DNA from: Linnemannia schmuckeri
Taxonomy: Eukaryota; Mortierellomycota; Mortierellomycetes; Mortierellales; Mortierellaceae
Direction of reading: 5' to 3'
Assembly: GCA_029449235.1 (NCBI GenBank)
Contig: JANATG010000008.1
Location: 1,364,001-1,428,000, forward strand
Length of the DNA: 64,000 nucleotides
This document shows, in pieces, positions 41,462-54,397 of this stretch (position 1 is its first letter; each line of letters begins with the position of its first letter). Position numbers and translations under genes: made by a program. Under the pieces are notes generated by a model. That model did no database searches. It worked only from the letters and a program-made list of their open reading frames with translations, and was not told where the DNA came from.

Positions 41462-43268
41462 ATGCTCGCTGCATCCCTTTCACGGGCGCTCATCGCCTCC
41501 TCACCGCTACCTACTCGCCACCTCCTCACCTCACTCAGAACTCGCTTCTCCATTGGCGCCTCTTCACTCCCACACAATCGCATTTCCTGCCAGCCAACTC
41601 TAACACTTTTCCCTCGGGCAACTTGCAGTAACAACAGCATCCACTATGCAACACCTTCTCTGTTCAGGGCACCCCACTCTGCCTCGACCAATGGACCCAG
41701 TCCTACTCTATCCACAAACCCATCCAGCAAGCGCCTTCCTACTCTTTCTCCTCCTTCTCATTCATCCCCTCACAGCCAGGTCTTCCTGGATGGAAGTATT
41801 CGAGTACAGTTACCTTCCGGACTTGAAGGAACCAACGAATTGCTCAAAGTCAATGCTCGACTTTTGCGCGATTATATCCAAAGGACCCCTCACCCACCCT
41901 CTAAAGACTATGTCACCCTATCCTATTACCAGTTCCGACCCATCCCCGAAAAGGAGGATCTTCTGAAGATCCAGTACTTCTTTCTCACAGACCTACGAGC
42001 CATGGATGTCGTAGGAAGAATCTACGTCTCGGCCGAGGGTATTAATGCCCAGATTAGCTGTCCCAAAGATCGGGTAGAGGACTTCAAGGCCTATTATGCT
42101 ACCCATTGGCCCATTTTTGACAAGATCCGCTTTAACCCTGCCATGTCCGAGGGGAAAGCCTTCAAGAAATTGCATGTTCGAATCAAAGGACAGGTACTGA
42201 TTTCTTCTCTTCTCTTTTGTATTCAAAGCCGAGGCTTGCCTTTTGCTGGGCAGTTCGCGTAGTTGCTCAACAAAATAGGGTTATTTTTTTTTGGATTGTT
42301 GGTTACACCCGTACTAATTCGATTTGCTTGTATTCTCTACTTGAAAAGTTGGTGGCGGATGGGATTGACAATAGCACGTTTGATATCTACAATGAGCCAA
42401 CATACCTGACTCCCGAGGAGTGGCATAACGAGCTGTCTTCCCAAACTACACCTCCCATCCTGATCGACATGAGAAACCACTATGAAAGGTACCCACTCTA
42501 CACTCGCTCTCGGACTCCTCTTAAAATTCCTATCGTTTTTGTCTCGCATCAATGACCTCTTTTGTACAAATGTACTTATCAAACGTATACTTTTTTTCTT
42601 CTTTTGTATCTGTTCAAATAAACAGCTCAATCGGACATTTTGAGCATGCTATCCGACCAGATGTGACGACGTTTAAGGAGAATGTGGACGCGATGCTGGA
42701 TATTTGCAAGGGCAAGGAGGACCAAGAGATCTACATGTATTGCACCGGAGGAATCCGCTGTACCCGGTCTGGTGCGCTCCTCAAGTCGAACGGATTCAAA
42801 TCTGTCAAGATGCTTCGGGGAGGCGTCACTGCCTACGGTCGCTATATCCAAGACCAGCGAGAGCTACGAATCGCGGAGGGTCGCGACGAAGAAGTCAAGT
42901 CGATCTACAAAGGCAAGAACTTTACGTTTGATAAGCGTCTTGGAGAACCCATCACGGACGAAGTTTTGGCAACGTGTCATATCTGCGGCACTGCCTGTGA
43001 CACGTACTCAAATTGCTCCAACATGGCCTGTAACTTGTTGATGATTTCTTGCCCGGCCTGTCAACAGAAGCACCAGGGCACCTGTGGGTCTGAATCATGT
43101 GTCGAGATGGTCCAGGAGCTGTACGAGAAGCAAAAGAAGATTGATAAGAACCATCCGGGTCTGAGGGGGATGAAGGCCCGACTAGGTGTTCAACCCTTCC
43201 ATGAACACCGTCTCCGTGTTCGCCCCCTGAAGGTCATGGAGAACCGTAGAAATAAAGCGCGTCTCTAG
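41462..43268 (+). CDS. TrhO/UPF0176-like rhodanese protein, copy 2
   Basis: Model: join(41462..42193, 42349..42488, 42626..43268), 504 aa. The N-terminus (MLAASLSRALIASSPLPTRH) is Arg/Ser-rich without acids, consistent with a mitochondrial presequence. The acylphosphatase-like domain carries DVVGRIYVSAEGINAQISCP. The rhodanese domain follows with ILIDMRNHYE and the catalytic loop CTGGIRC at 330-336. VKMLRGGVTAYGRYI leads into a C-terminal Cys cluster (CHICGTACDTYSNCSNMAC, CPACQQKHQGTCGSESC) and a basic tail. Role by homology: U34 hydroxylation in tRNA. It shares the intron after RNH(F/Y)E in phase 2 with copy 1, but has an intron after KGQ that copy 1 lacks, and lacks copy 1's intron after VKM. 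The two are therefore old paralogues. Confidence 0.9.
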
Positions 43269-46200
43269 AGAGATAGCGTTTCTCCTAGATTTTTATTACC
43301 CATCAAGAAAGATCCTTCGATCGATTGATTCTTTTGGGTTCGTGATGGACCTTTCAACAACCTCCAAATGCTATCCCCTTTCCAATGCATCTCGATCCCC
43401 TTTCCGTCCCACTTGTATATTCCTTTCCCCCCCTCCTTTTCAGAGATCCGTGTAAGTCCAGATTGAGATAGTTTTGGTTTCTAAGGGAACAGGAAGAAGG
43501 GTCCAAGGTTCTGATGAATAACAAGGACAACAACGACTGACAAATAGGCCAAAGTGTAACAGAGAGTGCTTAGGAAGTCAAAGGGCTGTGCAGATTTTTG
43601 CTGAGAAAAGTCTTTAGTTTCTTGGATATTAGTGGATACTGACAGAAAGGAAAAGTGCATTACCGGCACCACCTTTTTTGTTTTTTACATATTTGTCGAA
43701 TGTTCTTTCATGTTTATCGAAGCATGATTTAGGACGAGTTAGTATAGAAAGGCGCACGGCAAGTAGGAGAAATATGAAAAAAGTGGACACAGGGAATGCC
43801 TGGGACTGGGACTGGGACTGGGACTAGACTAGGATTGGTTATTCATCCCTTGCCATCTTAACCAAGCCAGTCAACCAAGGGGTTAACTAACTAGTCCTTT
43901 GGAATAAAAAGACGAAAAAGATTCAAGAAAATTTTTTTTTTCAACAAAACCTTAACAGATCGAGGTTCTTACAAAATACTCCATAAACGGGTCGTCAACG
44001 GAAGAGAGTGCGTCACAGAAGCTTATATCTGAGCTACAAAAGCGTCAAGGTTTACTTAAGGTGTTGTATAATGTCAAGGAAGTGAAAGAGAACAATTGGA
44101 AGGGTGCAGCATAGGTGGGATATGTGGATATCGAAAGGAAAGCGAGAAGTGAGGGTCACGAACAGCTGCGGACGGAAGGACTTGAGAAAAATAAAGCGGG
44201 ATGGACCTTGAACTCTGATAGGCTATTTACTGTTGCTGTTGCTGGGTATTTTCCTTTGCGCCCCTTGGGCAGCAAAGGGGAAAGGAGGAACCATCTTTGT
44301 CGTTTATGGTAGCCAATCTCACCAACCCATTGCATCGCAACATCGATTGAAATTTACGTTCTGCCCATTTTTCAAAGGCAGACCGACTTCCTCTGCTTTG
44401 AACTATTCTACCCCTTTGACACTCACGTCTCTATCTCCCTGGTCGTAGCTAGAGCGGAGAGCTGTCCAGAGAATCTGTACTTTATTTTTCTAGGGTTTAA
44501 CAAAAATCAAAAAAAAAAAAAAAAAAAAAAAATGAAAAAGGGCGAAATGCACAAGTGGACCAATGGTGCCCATGGCTCACGGATCACTGAGGGGAAAATG
44601 TATTTCCCTCCAATCCACAGTTGAGGCGAGTTAGGTAGGACGGACATGGTTGAAGGGGACCAAAATGTGCGTGAATGGTGTATGGATCTTTGTGTGCGTT
44701 CCACGTCGCCCTAGACTAGTCTGCGACGGAGTTAGACTTTTCATTTCTTCCCTCCATGGTTGGTTCTCTCTCTCATTTCCGATCCTTTACCTTTTCATTT
44801 TTTGCTAGTTGCTAAAGAGAAACACACCTCCGAAAAAAGGAACACAGTGTTGGTTCCATCCCTCGCCTTTCTCACTTCGGTTATTTTTTTTTCTCTTTCG
44901 TTCATTTTTTGCCTTTGGCTCTTCGGCCTATTTTCCTCTTCATATGTCCTCTCGTTCTTCATGTTTTGGCCATTGATGTCTTGCATCATAAAAACACATA
45001 ATTCTTATCGCATTTCGAACCATGCATAAAACATCTCTGCCTATAGGTCCTGCCAGAGCAAACTGTTGGAGGGAAAGAAGGGAAGGCATCTCGGAAATAA
45101 AAAAAATAAAGCAAGGTTCAGTGCCAGAATGTGCTAGGCAGTCATACATCTCGCCTAGGTTTATAAATGCGCTGTGACGCTGCGTCGTTGTGTGGTTCTC
45201 TGCTGTCGTTTTATTGCATGGGTCCATTGCTTCTCCAGACATTAATCATCATCCTCTCCGCCCGAATAATTGATAAATGCGGTCATGAAATGACCAAAGC
45301 ATAGCCTATCACCATTGCCACTCCCTTTCTTTTTTTTTTTTTTTTTTTTTTTTTTGTCTCCGCGACCACTCAAGCCTTAGACACATTATTAAGAAAGCAA
45401 ATGAAAAAAAACAAACTTTTCATTCATGGAACCAAACGCTCTCTCCTCGTTTACCATTGAATTTCCATCCCTAGATAGACAAAGTTATGTGTGAGACCCT
45501 TCTTTTCCTAACAGTGCATTTGTTTTTCTATTGTCGTTTGACCATGACTCAATTTATGTGCTCATCGGGGTGCAATTGCCTGTATACCAGTCGAATCGGG
45601 TACAAAAATACAGAAAGGGGGAGGCTATGGTGAGGTATTTTGTGTAAGAACATACGTCGTTTTGCCTCGCGGTTATTATGATAAAGTTTTGTTTTTGTCT
45701 CTATGCAAAAGAGTAGAGCGACACAGATGAGCACTGAGATGAAAAAAAAAGATAAAAGTATCCTGGTCAGAGTCAATTGAAGAGGTCAGTGTCATAGCCA
45801 TTGGAGAGAGGCTGATCATTCTCCCCAATAGATTGCATGGCGTACAAGATAGTAAAACAGTTCTGTGTGCAGGGAAAGAGATTAAAGGGGAGGTCATCTG
45901 TTCATTTCCTATTTTTCATTTCTTTTTACCTGCATGCCAGGAAAAAAGAAATGAAAAGGTCCAAGCGATGCATTAAGATCGATAGATGACCCGAGTGGGA
46001 AGGAGATAATCTACCGTTCGCTAGGAAGTGTCCCCCTTCAAAGAACAAGTTTGTTTTGTTTATGTCTTTGTTTTTCAGGGGTACTTGTCCAGTAGATCTC
46101 TTTCTTCATTGCTTACCGTTTCCAGTTGAACAACAAGCTTTTCTATTTTGTTTGTGGAGGAGTGGACAAGAAAATCGATGGGACCAATCATAAAGTTTCT

Positions 46201-49200
46201 CCAAAACGATGACAACAGAGAGGCTAACTATAATATTGAAGTGTAAAAACTGGATCGATCTTTACTCTCTTTTCGCCTCTTGCCTCTGTTCTTTTTTTTC
46301 CATTTCTGAGCTTGGTTAAAATCGCTGCGGTATTTGGCAGCGTACCCTTTTTTTTTTTTTTTTTTTTTTTTCCATTTTCATCTTTATTTTCCGCAGGCAG
46401 AGAGGAGAATGAAGGTACTGTATGTTTATGAAAATGAATGCCATCATTCGATTCAACCCTCCTCGTCTTCATTCTCATTGGATCCTTCATTCTTTGTGTG
46501 AGCCAACAACCGAGCCCACAACCGCGTTAAAAGAAAAAAAAAATGCTACTGAGAGCACGCAAAAAAATAAGGATTAGGTACAGTTACTCTGGTCAGAGAG
46601 AGAGAGGCAGTGGCAACAAAGAAAGTAGCGAGAGGAAGAGAGATAGGAGAAAAAAAAAAGAGCGAGAGGGTAAAAAAAACTCTAACCTTGATGGGTTCCT
46701 CTTTATTCATTAGCAAACACCCCTTTGTCAACCTGCTCGCCTCCTTCTCTACAATTCGCTCCAACTCTCTTTCTCATCGCCTCTTGTTTTCTTTCTCCAG
46801 TGCATTTGTGTGCACCTGGCTACAAAGAGTTCCCCGATCTAATTCATAAAAGAGGAATTCACTGTGATTGTGTACGAATGTGTTCGAATATACTCCGAAC
46901 GTGTTCGTCATTCTCGCCATCTGTTTGCTCCATGTTGTCATCACCTATCCGCACACGTTATTTCAGCCTCCTACCCTTTTCATCATCCGTCGTGGCATCC
47001 ATGTTGTAATATGGCTCCCATCTACACACGTTTTTTAATATTATTCGCAATTGGCACCTGTTAAACATGGTATTTTGATAGACTCTTATTTTCTCATCGG
47101 TTGTGTAGAGATGACTTGAAGAGATGGGCGTTTCCTGTCTCTCATACATTGGCTGCGGACTGAAAAGGTTAAGAGTCATTCTCTGCACCTTTTTACTTTT
47201 TCAGTTTACACGTATACACACAGAGAGGCCCCCTGTTCTATCATTCTCTCTATGTCTGTCTGGAGAAGGTACCTCTTTGTTATCTTTTTTTGACCAACAA
47301 CAACACAAAATAAACACAAAATGGGGAAAAACAAAATATAAAAAAAAAAAAATGAGAGCCGTCGCTGGTAGTGGTCTCGATGCATAATGCATCTTTTATT
47401 TTTTTCGCGTCCAAAATCCCAAATCTAGTGAAAGTCAAAGAATGAGAGAGAATGGGAGCAATTCGTCCATGGTTGCACAAAGTCCAAACTAGTGCGCATC
47501 AGAGGAGTGAGTGAAGTGGGAAATGGACGTAGGACAAATAGACAGACAGACAGACAGACAGAAGGGACGGAGGGAAGGAGAGGCACATCATCTCTCATGC
47601 CCCTCATCCCACTGTCTGTGTGTTGTCATTTCGGACACTTATGCATCGACACCCTTTCTCTTTCTCTTTGTTTGTTTGTTTATATGTCGCTGCTCTCTTT
47701 GTTTATCGGTTCATTTTGTTCATTTTTTGTGTTCTCGCATCTTCTCGTCTGACCATGTCGGCAAGACAGGGCAAGCTGGACTATTGCAAGTGTCTCGAGC
47801 ACTAAGGTCCTTCTTGCTTTTTTCCCCTCAGCATTCACCCCACATTATTCTCCGTCGCTCCTTTCCTGTAAAAGCGACCAAAGCGGAGAACGCAGTAGAA
47901 GTCGTTTGTTTGCCGTCTGTCAGTCAGATGACAATGTCAAGTTAGATAAACAGACTAACGAACAGATGCAGCCAACAAAGAGGAATGAGCGAGCGACCGA
48001 AGCGAACAATGCCTTTTTTTTTTCTTTCTATTCTACCCTCTTCGTTTTCCATTCTTCCCAAAGCTCATTGCCCCAAAAGCAATCCTATCCATTTTTTTTG
48101 CTTGCTGTAGTGATTGCTCGTTTGGAGGTCTCAATGCGCGCAATGCGTAACGAATCTTGTCAAATTGTCGGCCCGCCCCACCCTTGTTGCTTATCTCTCC
48201 TTTGGTTCTTTCTGTAGCTGCTTACAAGAGCCTCAGGGAACGTGAGGAGGAACCATGAAATACGTGGGGGCTGGTGCTTTCTACGTTTCCTTTTACCATT
48301 TCTGTTCCTATTCCACGCTAGTGGGGCACGTAGCCCAGTAATGATGATGACGACGATCTTTTTCGCAATTGAATTCTTTTTATCTACTCAATTCCACTTT
48401 TCTATTTTTCTCGCGTGTTGCCCGATATGTCTCCCTATCTCCCCGTGTTGATTCACCTTACGTCAGTTTCAGGTCCCTGACCCCTTTAACCTCCATTTCT
48501 GTTACTTCTTGCGTTTCTGACCTAAACTTCCCATATTGTTGCGCCTCCTTCTCTTCTTTCTTGATGCTATTTCGGTCCGAATAGATCATCCTTCGTCTGT
48601 AACTTCCTTTGCCACTCCCTTGTTTGTGTTTCTATCGGCTTCTTTTTCACCCTGAATTGCTTTTCCTACTACGGCAAGCTCTGACCCGGTCTCATATCCC
48701 AACCACACACACACGATAGAGAAAGACCTGCCCATCTTTTTTTCCAATTAGGTGCAGGGGAGAAGGGAAGGGAGAAACTGGGACCTTTCAATTGCTCACC
48801 GCTACCGTACCGTTACCAGTCAGCCGATAGACAAGCAGGCAAACAAGCACCATCTCGTTTTCTTATCCGTGACTGGTGAGAGAATTAAAGAGGTACCGGG
48901 GGCAAACTACCCACAAGTGAGCAACTAAGCAAGAAAAGAAGGAAGGCAACCAACCCGTACTCCCCTATCGTTGCACAAACGAGGTTAAACACACCAGAGG
49001 GCTCTCTCTCACTTTCTTTGTTAAAATCACGGGTCCCCACACCATCCACCTCCACTTTTTCTCTGTCTGTGTGCCCCCTAGGATTTTAAGCGCAACCATT
49101 TCTTTTCAGAAAAGTGCTCACAACTCACTTTGCCTTCCTTCCCCCACGACATACACGCTCTCATATAAACCATAACACTTCTGTCTACCCTTTTAGCCAG

Positions 49201-52200
49201 GGAGCAAAAAAAAATAACGCCACACTCAGCCAGTGCTGGATGTATGGGTTGAGTGTTTGTGTTTTCTTTTTCTCTAATCCCTTTCTTCTCTCTCACCCTC
49301 TGTCTTCTCTTTTCTGCCCTATCAAATCAATAACGTGCTTCTTCCCATGGTAAGTCATGGGGTCACTTTGGGAAAAATTAAAACGGGAGCATCAGAGCAC
49401 AAACAGAGAGAGAAAGAGCAGACAGACAGGGTAAAAGAGAAAGGGCTCTGGGTCAGAGTTGTTTTTGTTGCGTATTGTGTGTTGTGTGACATAAGAAAAA
49501 AAAACGCAAAAAAAAAAAAAGAACGCATCGATAGAAGGTGGAGAACAGAGTGAGGGATAATGAACACAAGACCAGACTGGGAAGACAAAAAAAAAAACGT
49601 CAGGGCAAGTGGAAAACAGGTTTTTCTCATAAAAAACACCTCAATTCCCTTCTTTGGTTGGTTTGGTTAGTTGGTTGGGTTGCTCGCATGCATGCATGTC
49701 CACTTTTCATTTCATTTTACCCTTCTGTTTTTTTCATCTACCTATGTTACCTCTTACCACCTTTCCTTCCTATCTCATTCGTGCAACTTTACTGGTGGCG
49801 AGAAAGGTGCTCACTCGCAACTTTTTTTTTTTCATTGTGCATCTCACAGTATGCTATGCCTCCTTGTCTTTTGTTTCTCTCCAATTAGTCTAATTTTCTG
49901 TTGACATTATTACGTCTATGGTTCTAAAATGACGGCACCTCTTTCTTGAACGTTGTTGAACGACATGAAGGGTTCCCCTACACTTCCGGCTTCTGAAAAA
50001 GAAAGAAAGAGAAGGCGCTAGAAAAAGACAAAGACGATAGCCTATTTTGGGTAAGGGACCCTTTCTTCGTTCTCCACACCACATTACACAATCGTTTTCT
50101 TCAACGGTTGAGGCACTTTCGCAGATGTTGGATCATAAAATTTGCATTGATGTCCGCTCCCTCCTCTTTTTCTCCACTCAGTTCAGATGAAGCAATCAAA
50201 GAAACCACTTGATGGTCGTCGTTTTGTTTGTTTGTTTGGTGTAGGGGTTTTGGGTGCGATGAGACTATGAGTGAGGAGGCGACAATTTTTTTTTTGAAAG
50301 GGCGATGTGTGTATGCATCTATTAACAGCGTCGTCTCCCTTTTTTCACTCTCTCGCTCTGTCTTTTTGTATGTGGTCGTGGTTTCGTAAGTAGATGTCGT
50401 CAGAAACGGTCGAGCTGCATTTCATAAACAACTTTGGAGGGGGAGAGAGATGTGATCTAGGGACAGACGAGTTCAATCGCATTCATTTCAGGGTTCTACT
50501 TTTTCTTGTCATCCAAGAACGATAGGGAGGAAAGACAGAGGAAAAAACAGTCATGATCGAACAGCAACAAAACAACAACACAATGCAACAAAGGACAACG
50601 CAAAAGTAAAAAACCAAACCAACCCAAACCAAATGAAGATGCTGCATGACCCCTTCCTTTTGTGTCTCCCTGTCTCTCTCTCTGTTCCTGTCTCTCTGTC
50701 TGTTCTTCCCGTCCCGTTGACAAAGGATGCATGCAGTCTTGTGTCAGCAAAAACAGCTGACAAACAACAACAACAGAAAAAAATATAGAAGTATCAAAAC
50801 CCTTTTCCTTCTCTCTTCATGTCTCTCCTCTAAAGGAGGACAAAGCGAGTAAGGACAGAGGGAGGAGAAGGAGGGAAGTGCACACGTTGTTTGTTTTTAT
50901 CTTTTACTTTTCGTTGCTCAGCAGCATGGCATTTCTTCATTTGCTGCTGACACGATTCTGTGTGCTCTTCATTGGCGAAGCGTATCGTTGCGTTTTCGTT
51001 TCGGTAGGTCAAGTTTTTACAATGTCAGCCAAACAAGCAAGCAAAGCGGATCGTAAAAAAAAGGGTTGATCGACCAGAAAGGTCCTCATTTTTTTTCTTT
51101 TTTTTTTTCTGTGCTATTCCTTGACAGCGATGTTCATCTACAGGTTGAGATCGAAGACAACAAAAAAGGTACCAGGTGGTATTGCTAGGACCTTTTTTGG
51201 GAAGGTGGTGCGAAAGAGCGACTGGAGGTGAGAAGCCAGGTTTCATGGTTTGGGTGAATCGGGTGTCTTATTTGAACAAACAAATAAAAAAAAAAAGGAC
51301 ACATAACAAACAGGTGGCTTGCCGGCACTTGTTTGGCAACAAAAATAGCTACTGATCAGGTTTCTTTTCTTTATTCTGTGGTCATAATTCTGATTTCTTT
51401 GCCATCATACTGCACACGGCATAGACAACGAACCTGTATGGCACGTAGAAGGAGACAGGGAGAGAGGGAGAGAGGGAGAGAGAGAGTCTAATGACCTCAA
51501 GCAAAAAGATGGCAGAAAAGAAGAGGAGAAACCTTGTCAGCGCCGATGGTTCATAGCTGATCAGAGAGTTTATGAGTGATGGTGCCCTGTGATTGGCGTA
51601 CCTGGATAAGAAGAGGAATCACCCTCTCTGTGGTTGATTCCCAAAAGAGGGGGGGTTCACTGCTCTCTATCACTCCTTCGTAGCCGGTCTGGTCGGAGGA
51701 TGTTGAATTGACGGTCTTTCTTTTATTTTCTTTTTTTTTCTTTTTCTTTTCTTTTTTTTCTCCCTCACTTTTTACAAGCCACGAAGATACCTGTTGAGAA
51801 GGAGAAAGACGCAGATCTGATAACCGCTGTTAGGGATGAGAGAGTGAGTAGGAGAGAGAGAAAGAGCGACACCGTGATTACTATCATGCCCGCAACCTGG
51901 ATTTTGGAAGTCCACTCACTCCACTCTCTTTTTTTCTCTTCTCTATTCCTGCGCTTGCCCAGGGTCCTTCACATCCCCGATGCTGCTGTCAGTCATTTTC
52001 GCCATTCATATCTCATAATTGGAGCCCTGTAACTTAAGAGGTAGTCACTTTTGTGACCTGATGCAATCAAAAGTTAAAACCAGCTATTTCGCATTGTCAA
52101 ACAGAGGAAGAGAGTGGGTCCGAGGAATGCGCAGGCACAGACGTAAGGAAGAGTAACGGGTAACCGGGCTATATAGCCTTGAGCACCCTAGTTAACTACT

Positions 52201-52340
52201 TTGCTTTGTAACCATGATCTCACTTATGATTCATTTCCACACGCCGATCCCAGACATTGAGATCGGGGAGACATGAAACAAACTGCGGGAAGGACAAAAA
52301 AGACGAAATAAACATATATACTGTTGTCATCGTGTGCTGT
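43269..52340. other. Gene-poor region, first part
   Basis: About 9 kb with no family-recognisable exon on either strand. The open frames I examined are short and show no consistent third-position bias. Contents are simple repeats: (CTGGGA)4 at 43800-43823, A24 at 44509-44532, T26 at 45330-45355, T24 at 46348-46371, (GACA)5 at 47541-47562 and GAGAGG/GAGA repeats at about 51457-51487. Small palindromes include GATGCATAATGCATC at 47379-47393 and GGCTATATAGCC at 52167-52178. It could hold long non-coding RNA or distant regulatory DNA for the RGS gene. Confidence 0.5.
46874..46908. repeat. Paired near-palindromes that can also form a 13-bp stem
   Basis: CGAATGTGTTCG at 46875-46886 and CGAACGTGTTCG at 46896-46907 are direct copies (11 of 12 identical) with starts 21 bp apart. 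As RNA, 46874-46886 can pair with 46896-46908 over 13 bp (three of them G-U) around a 9-nt loop. Confidence 0.7.
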
Positions 52341-52348
52341 ATCTGTGG
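52341..52348. repeat. 8-bp target-site duplication, left
   Basis: ATCTGTGG, directly abutting the left terminal inverted repeat and identical to 52468-52475. Confidence 0.8.
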
Positions 52349-52467
52349 CAGAGACTTGCCCGTGTTGCTGTTTTTGGTTAGAACTCGTCAATTATATGTG
52401 TATTGTTAAGCAAACCCCCTGTAGTTGACAAATCCCAACCAAAAACAGCAACACGGTCAGGTCTCTG
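52349..52467. mobile_element. MITE, 119 bp, hAT-like: 31-bp TIRs and 8-bp target duplication
   Basis: The left terminal repeat at 52349-52379 and the reverse complement of 52437-52467 agree at 29 of 31 positions; both begin CAGAGAC. The element is flanked directly on both sides by ATCTGTGG (52341-52348 and 52468-52475), an 8-bp target-site duplication. An 8-bp duplication and CAGAG termini are typical of the hAT superfamily. The 57-bp centre has no coding capacity but contains a small GTCAA/TTGAC stem. It must be mobilised by a transposase encoded elsewhere. Confidence 0.85.
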
Positions 52468-52475
52468 ATCTGTGG
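52468..52475. repeat. 8-bp target-site duplication, right
   Basis: ATCTGTGG, directly abutting the right terminal inverted repeat and identical to 52341-52348. Confidence 0.8.
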
Positions 52476-53398
52476 GATCAGAAACCAACGTTTGCTGGTT
52501 CGTTGAGGAGGAAAGAAACATGTCATAGAATGTTGAGAGACCAAAGGAACAAATTAGCCAAAAGCACAGCTGACCATTTTATTGGTACACATTCTCGGCA
52601 GCTTCGGCAACATACGGCAACGACGGCAGCATTAGAGGTGGATCCAGAGTCTTGCGCTGTTTGTTTTCTAGCATGCTTTTTTTGTCTCTGACCCATGGAT
52701 CTCAAGGAAAACAAGGAAGAGAGAAAGAGTCAGAGAGACGTAATAGCAAACGTAGGACATTAACAAACAACCAGCATGTAGAATTTGACAACTGCTATCC
52801 TTCCTTCGATAATTGTTGACTCCCTTTGATTGTTCTTGTGTCAATGTTTTGCTTGGTCTAGAAATGTGTTCATGGAAATCCATCTGAGAAAGAAAATCTT
52901 GGTGAATTTTCGTTATTTTGCCCCATGTTTTGTTGCTCATGGATTGTTGACTGAAAATACCTCAATGGACGCAAGAGGAGCCACCTAGCTGACTTGTGAA
53001 GTTTTGATACTGGCTGACTAGCTGGTCTTTGAAAAAGGCAGCAAATACAAGTAACAGATGAGTGAAACAAAAGACGTCAAGTGGAGGAAGGGAAATTCAA
53101 CATTTGTCATACAAATCGCATATAAGATAGAACCAGCTGCCTGGAAAACTGGCTGACTGGTTGACGGGACGGTGTATTTTCGGCTAGGGCTGCCTTCCTT
53201 TCTCTGTTCTTTTCTTTCTTTCTTTTGTGTTTCGTTTTGTGCTTTTGTTGTTGTCATAGTAGTCAGCTTGTCAGCCTGCCGGTCTGTCTGTCAGTCAGGC
53301 GCAGTCGGATACGGGTCCAGGGTTGTTGTTTATTTCTGGTAATGGCTGTCAATTTTTTTTTTTTGTTCACGTTATCATATTTCCTTTGTCATCATCCT

Positions 53399-53434
<36 letters not shown>

Positions 53435-54397
53435 TCTCCGTGGACACCAGATTTGGATGGCTGGGCGGGAGGGATCTGGACGAAGACAGCAGCATACATA
53501 TTGAAAGAAAAAAGAGGGCTGTGTACAGAGAGATATACATATATATACATCTGGACCAGAGTTGAGCAAAAGACAAATAAAAGAAATGAAAAAAGGGTGT
53601 GGCCTAGCCTTCGCCTTGTGTTCAAGGGGAAGGGGGGTTGGGTGAGGTGATCAGCATCATCCGGGACATGGTTATAAAAAAAAGACAAGAAAAGGATGAT
53701 CTAGGGGTATGTAAATCTATCTACCCACTGTGTGGTTATGTGGAGGGGAAAAGTACACAAGAAAAGGAGGATGGTAAAGAGTTCAATTCAATTGAGAGAG
53801 GTACCCACGTTTTGTGCGTGTGAGTCGAACGTGGTATTGTGCCATGTTACTTTTGTCCTGTATTTTCAATTGAATAGTAATAGCAGCTATAACAAACTGC
53901 AAGCAAGGAGAATTACTATTATAACATAGTAAAACAAAGCCTTTTTTTTCAATTGAATCGCCATTAGCGAGAAAAAAATAAAGAAAATCTTATTCGACTG
54001 AATACACACCTCACCCCTGTCCCTTTTCATTCGTCAACACAGGTTATCCCTCCATCTCTCTGTCTCTCTCTGTTCTCTTTCCCCCCTACCTCTTCCCTCA
54101 GTCAGGCACCAGGGGTATCACATCACACCGAATTCCTTCCATTCCTATATAACTCTCCTCAATACGCTCCTCCCCCCACTTTCCCTTTTTTTCTCTTTTT
54201 CATTTTTTCATTCATATCTTCTCTCTTCTTATACCCTACCTCACTCTTTACTCTTACTCTCTCACTCCTCCATCCTTCATTGGCCGTGTCGCTCCTTCAT
54301 ATACCACTTCTACACTTTGCCTCTTCCGTCTTCACTCACCCTCACACTTCTTTCACAACCAACAGCACACGCCCTCTCACACACACTCATCTTCCAG
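52476..54397. promoter_or_regulatory. Gene-poor region, second part, leading to the RGS gene
   Basis: No exon is recognisable. T31 lies at 53401-53431. The 10-bp palindrome TTCAATTGAA occurs in two TTTTCAATTGAAT repeats, near 53864 and 53948. From about 54000 to 54397 the + strand is C/T-rich, probably the leader of the RGS gene. Confidence 0.4.
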
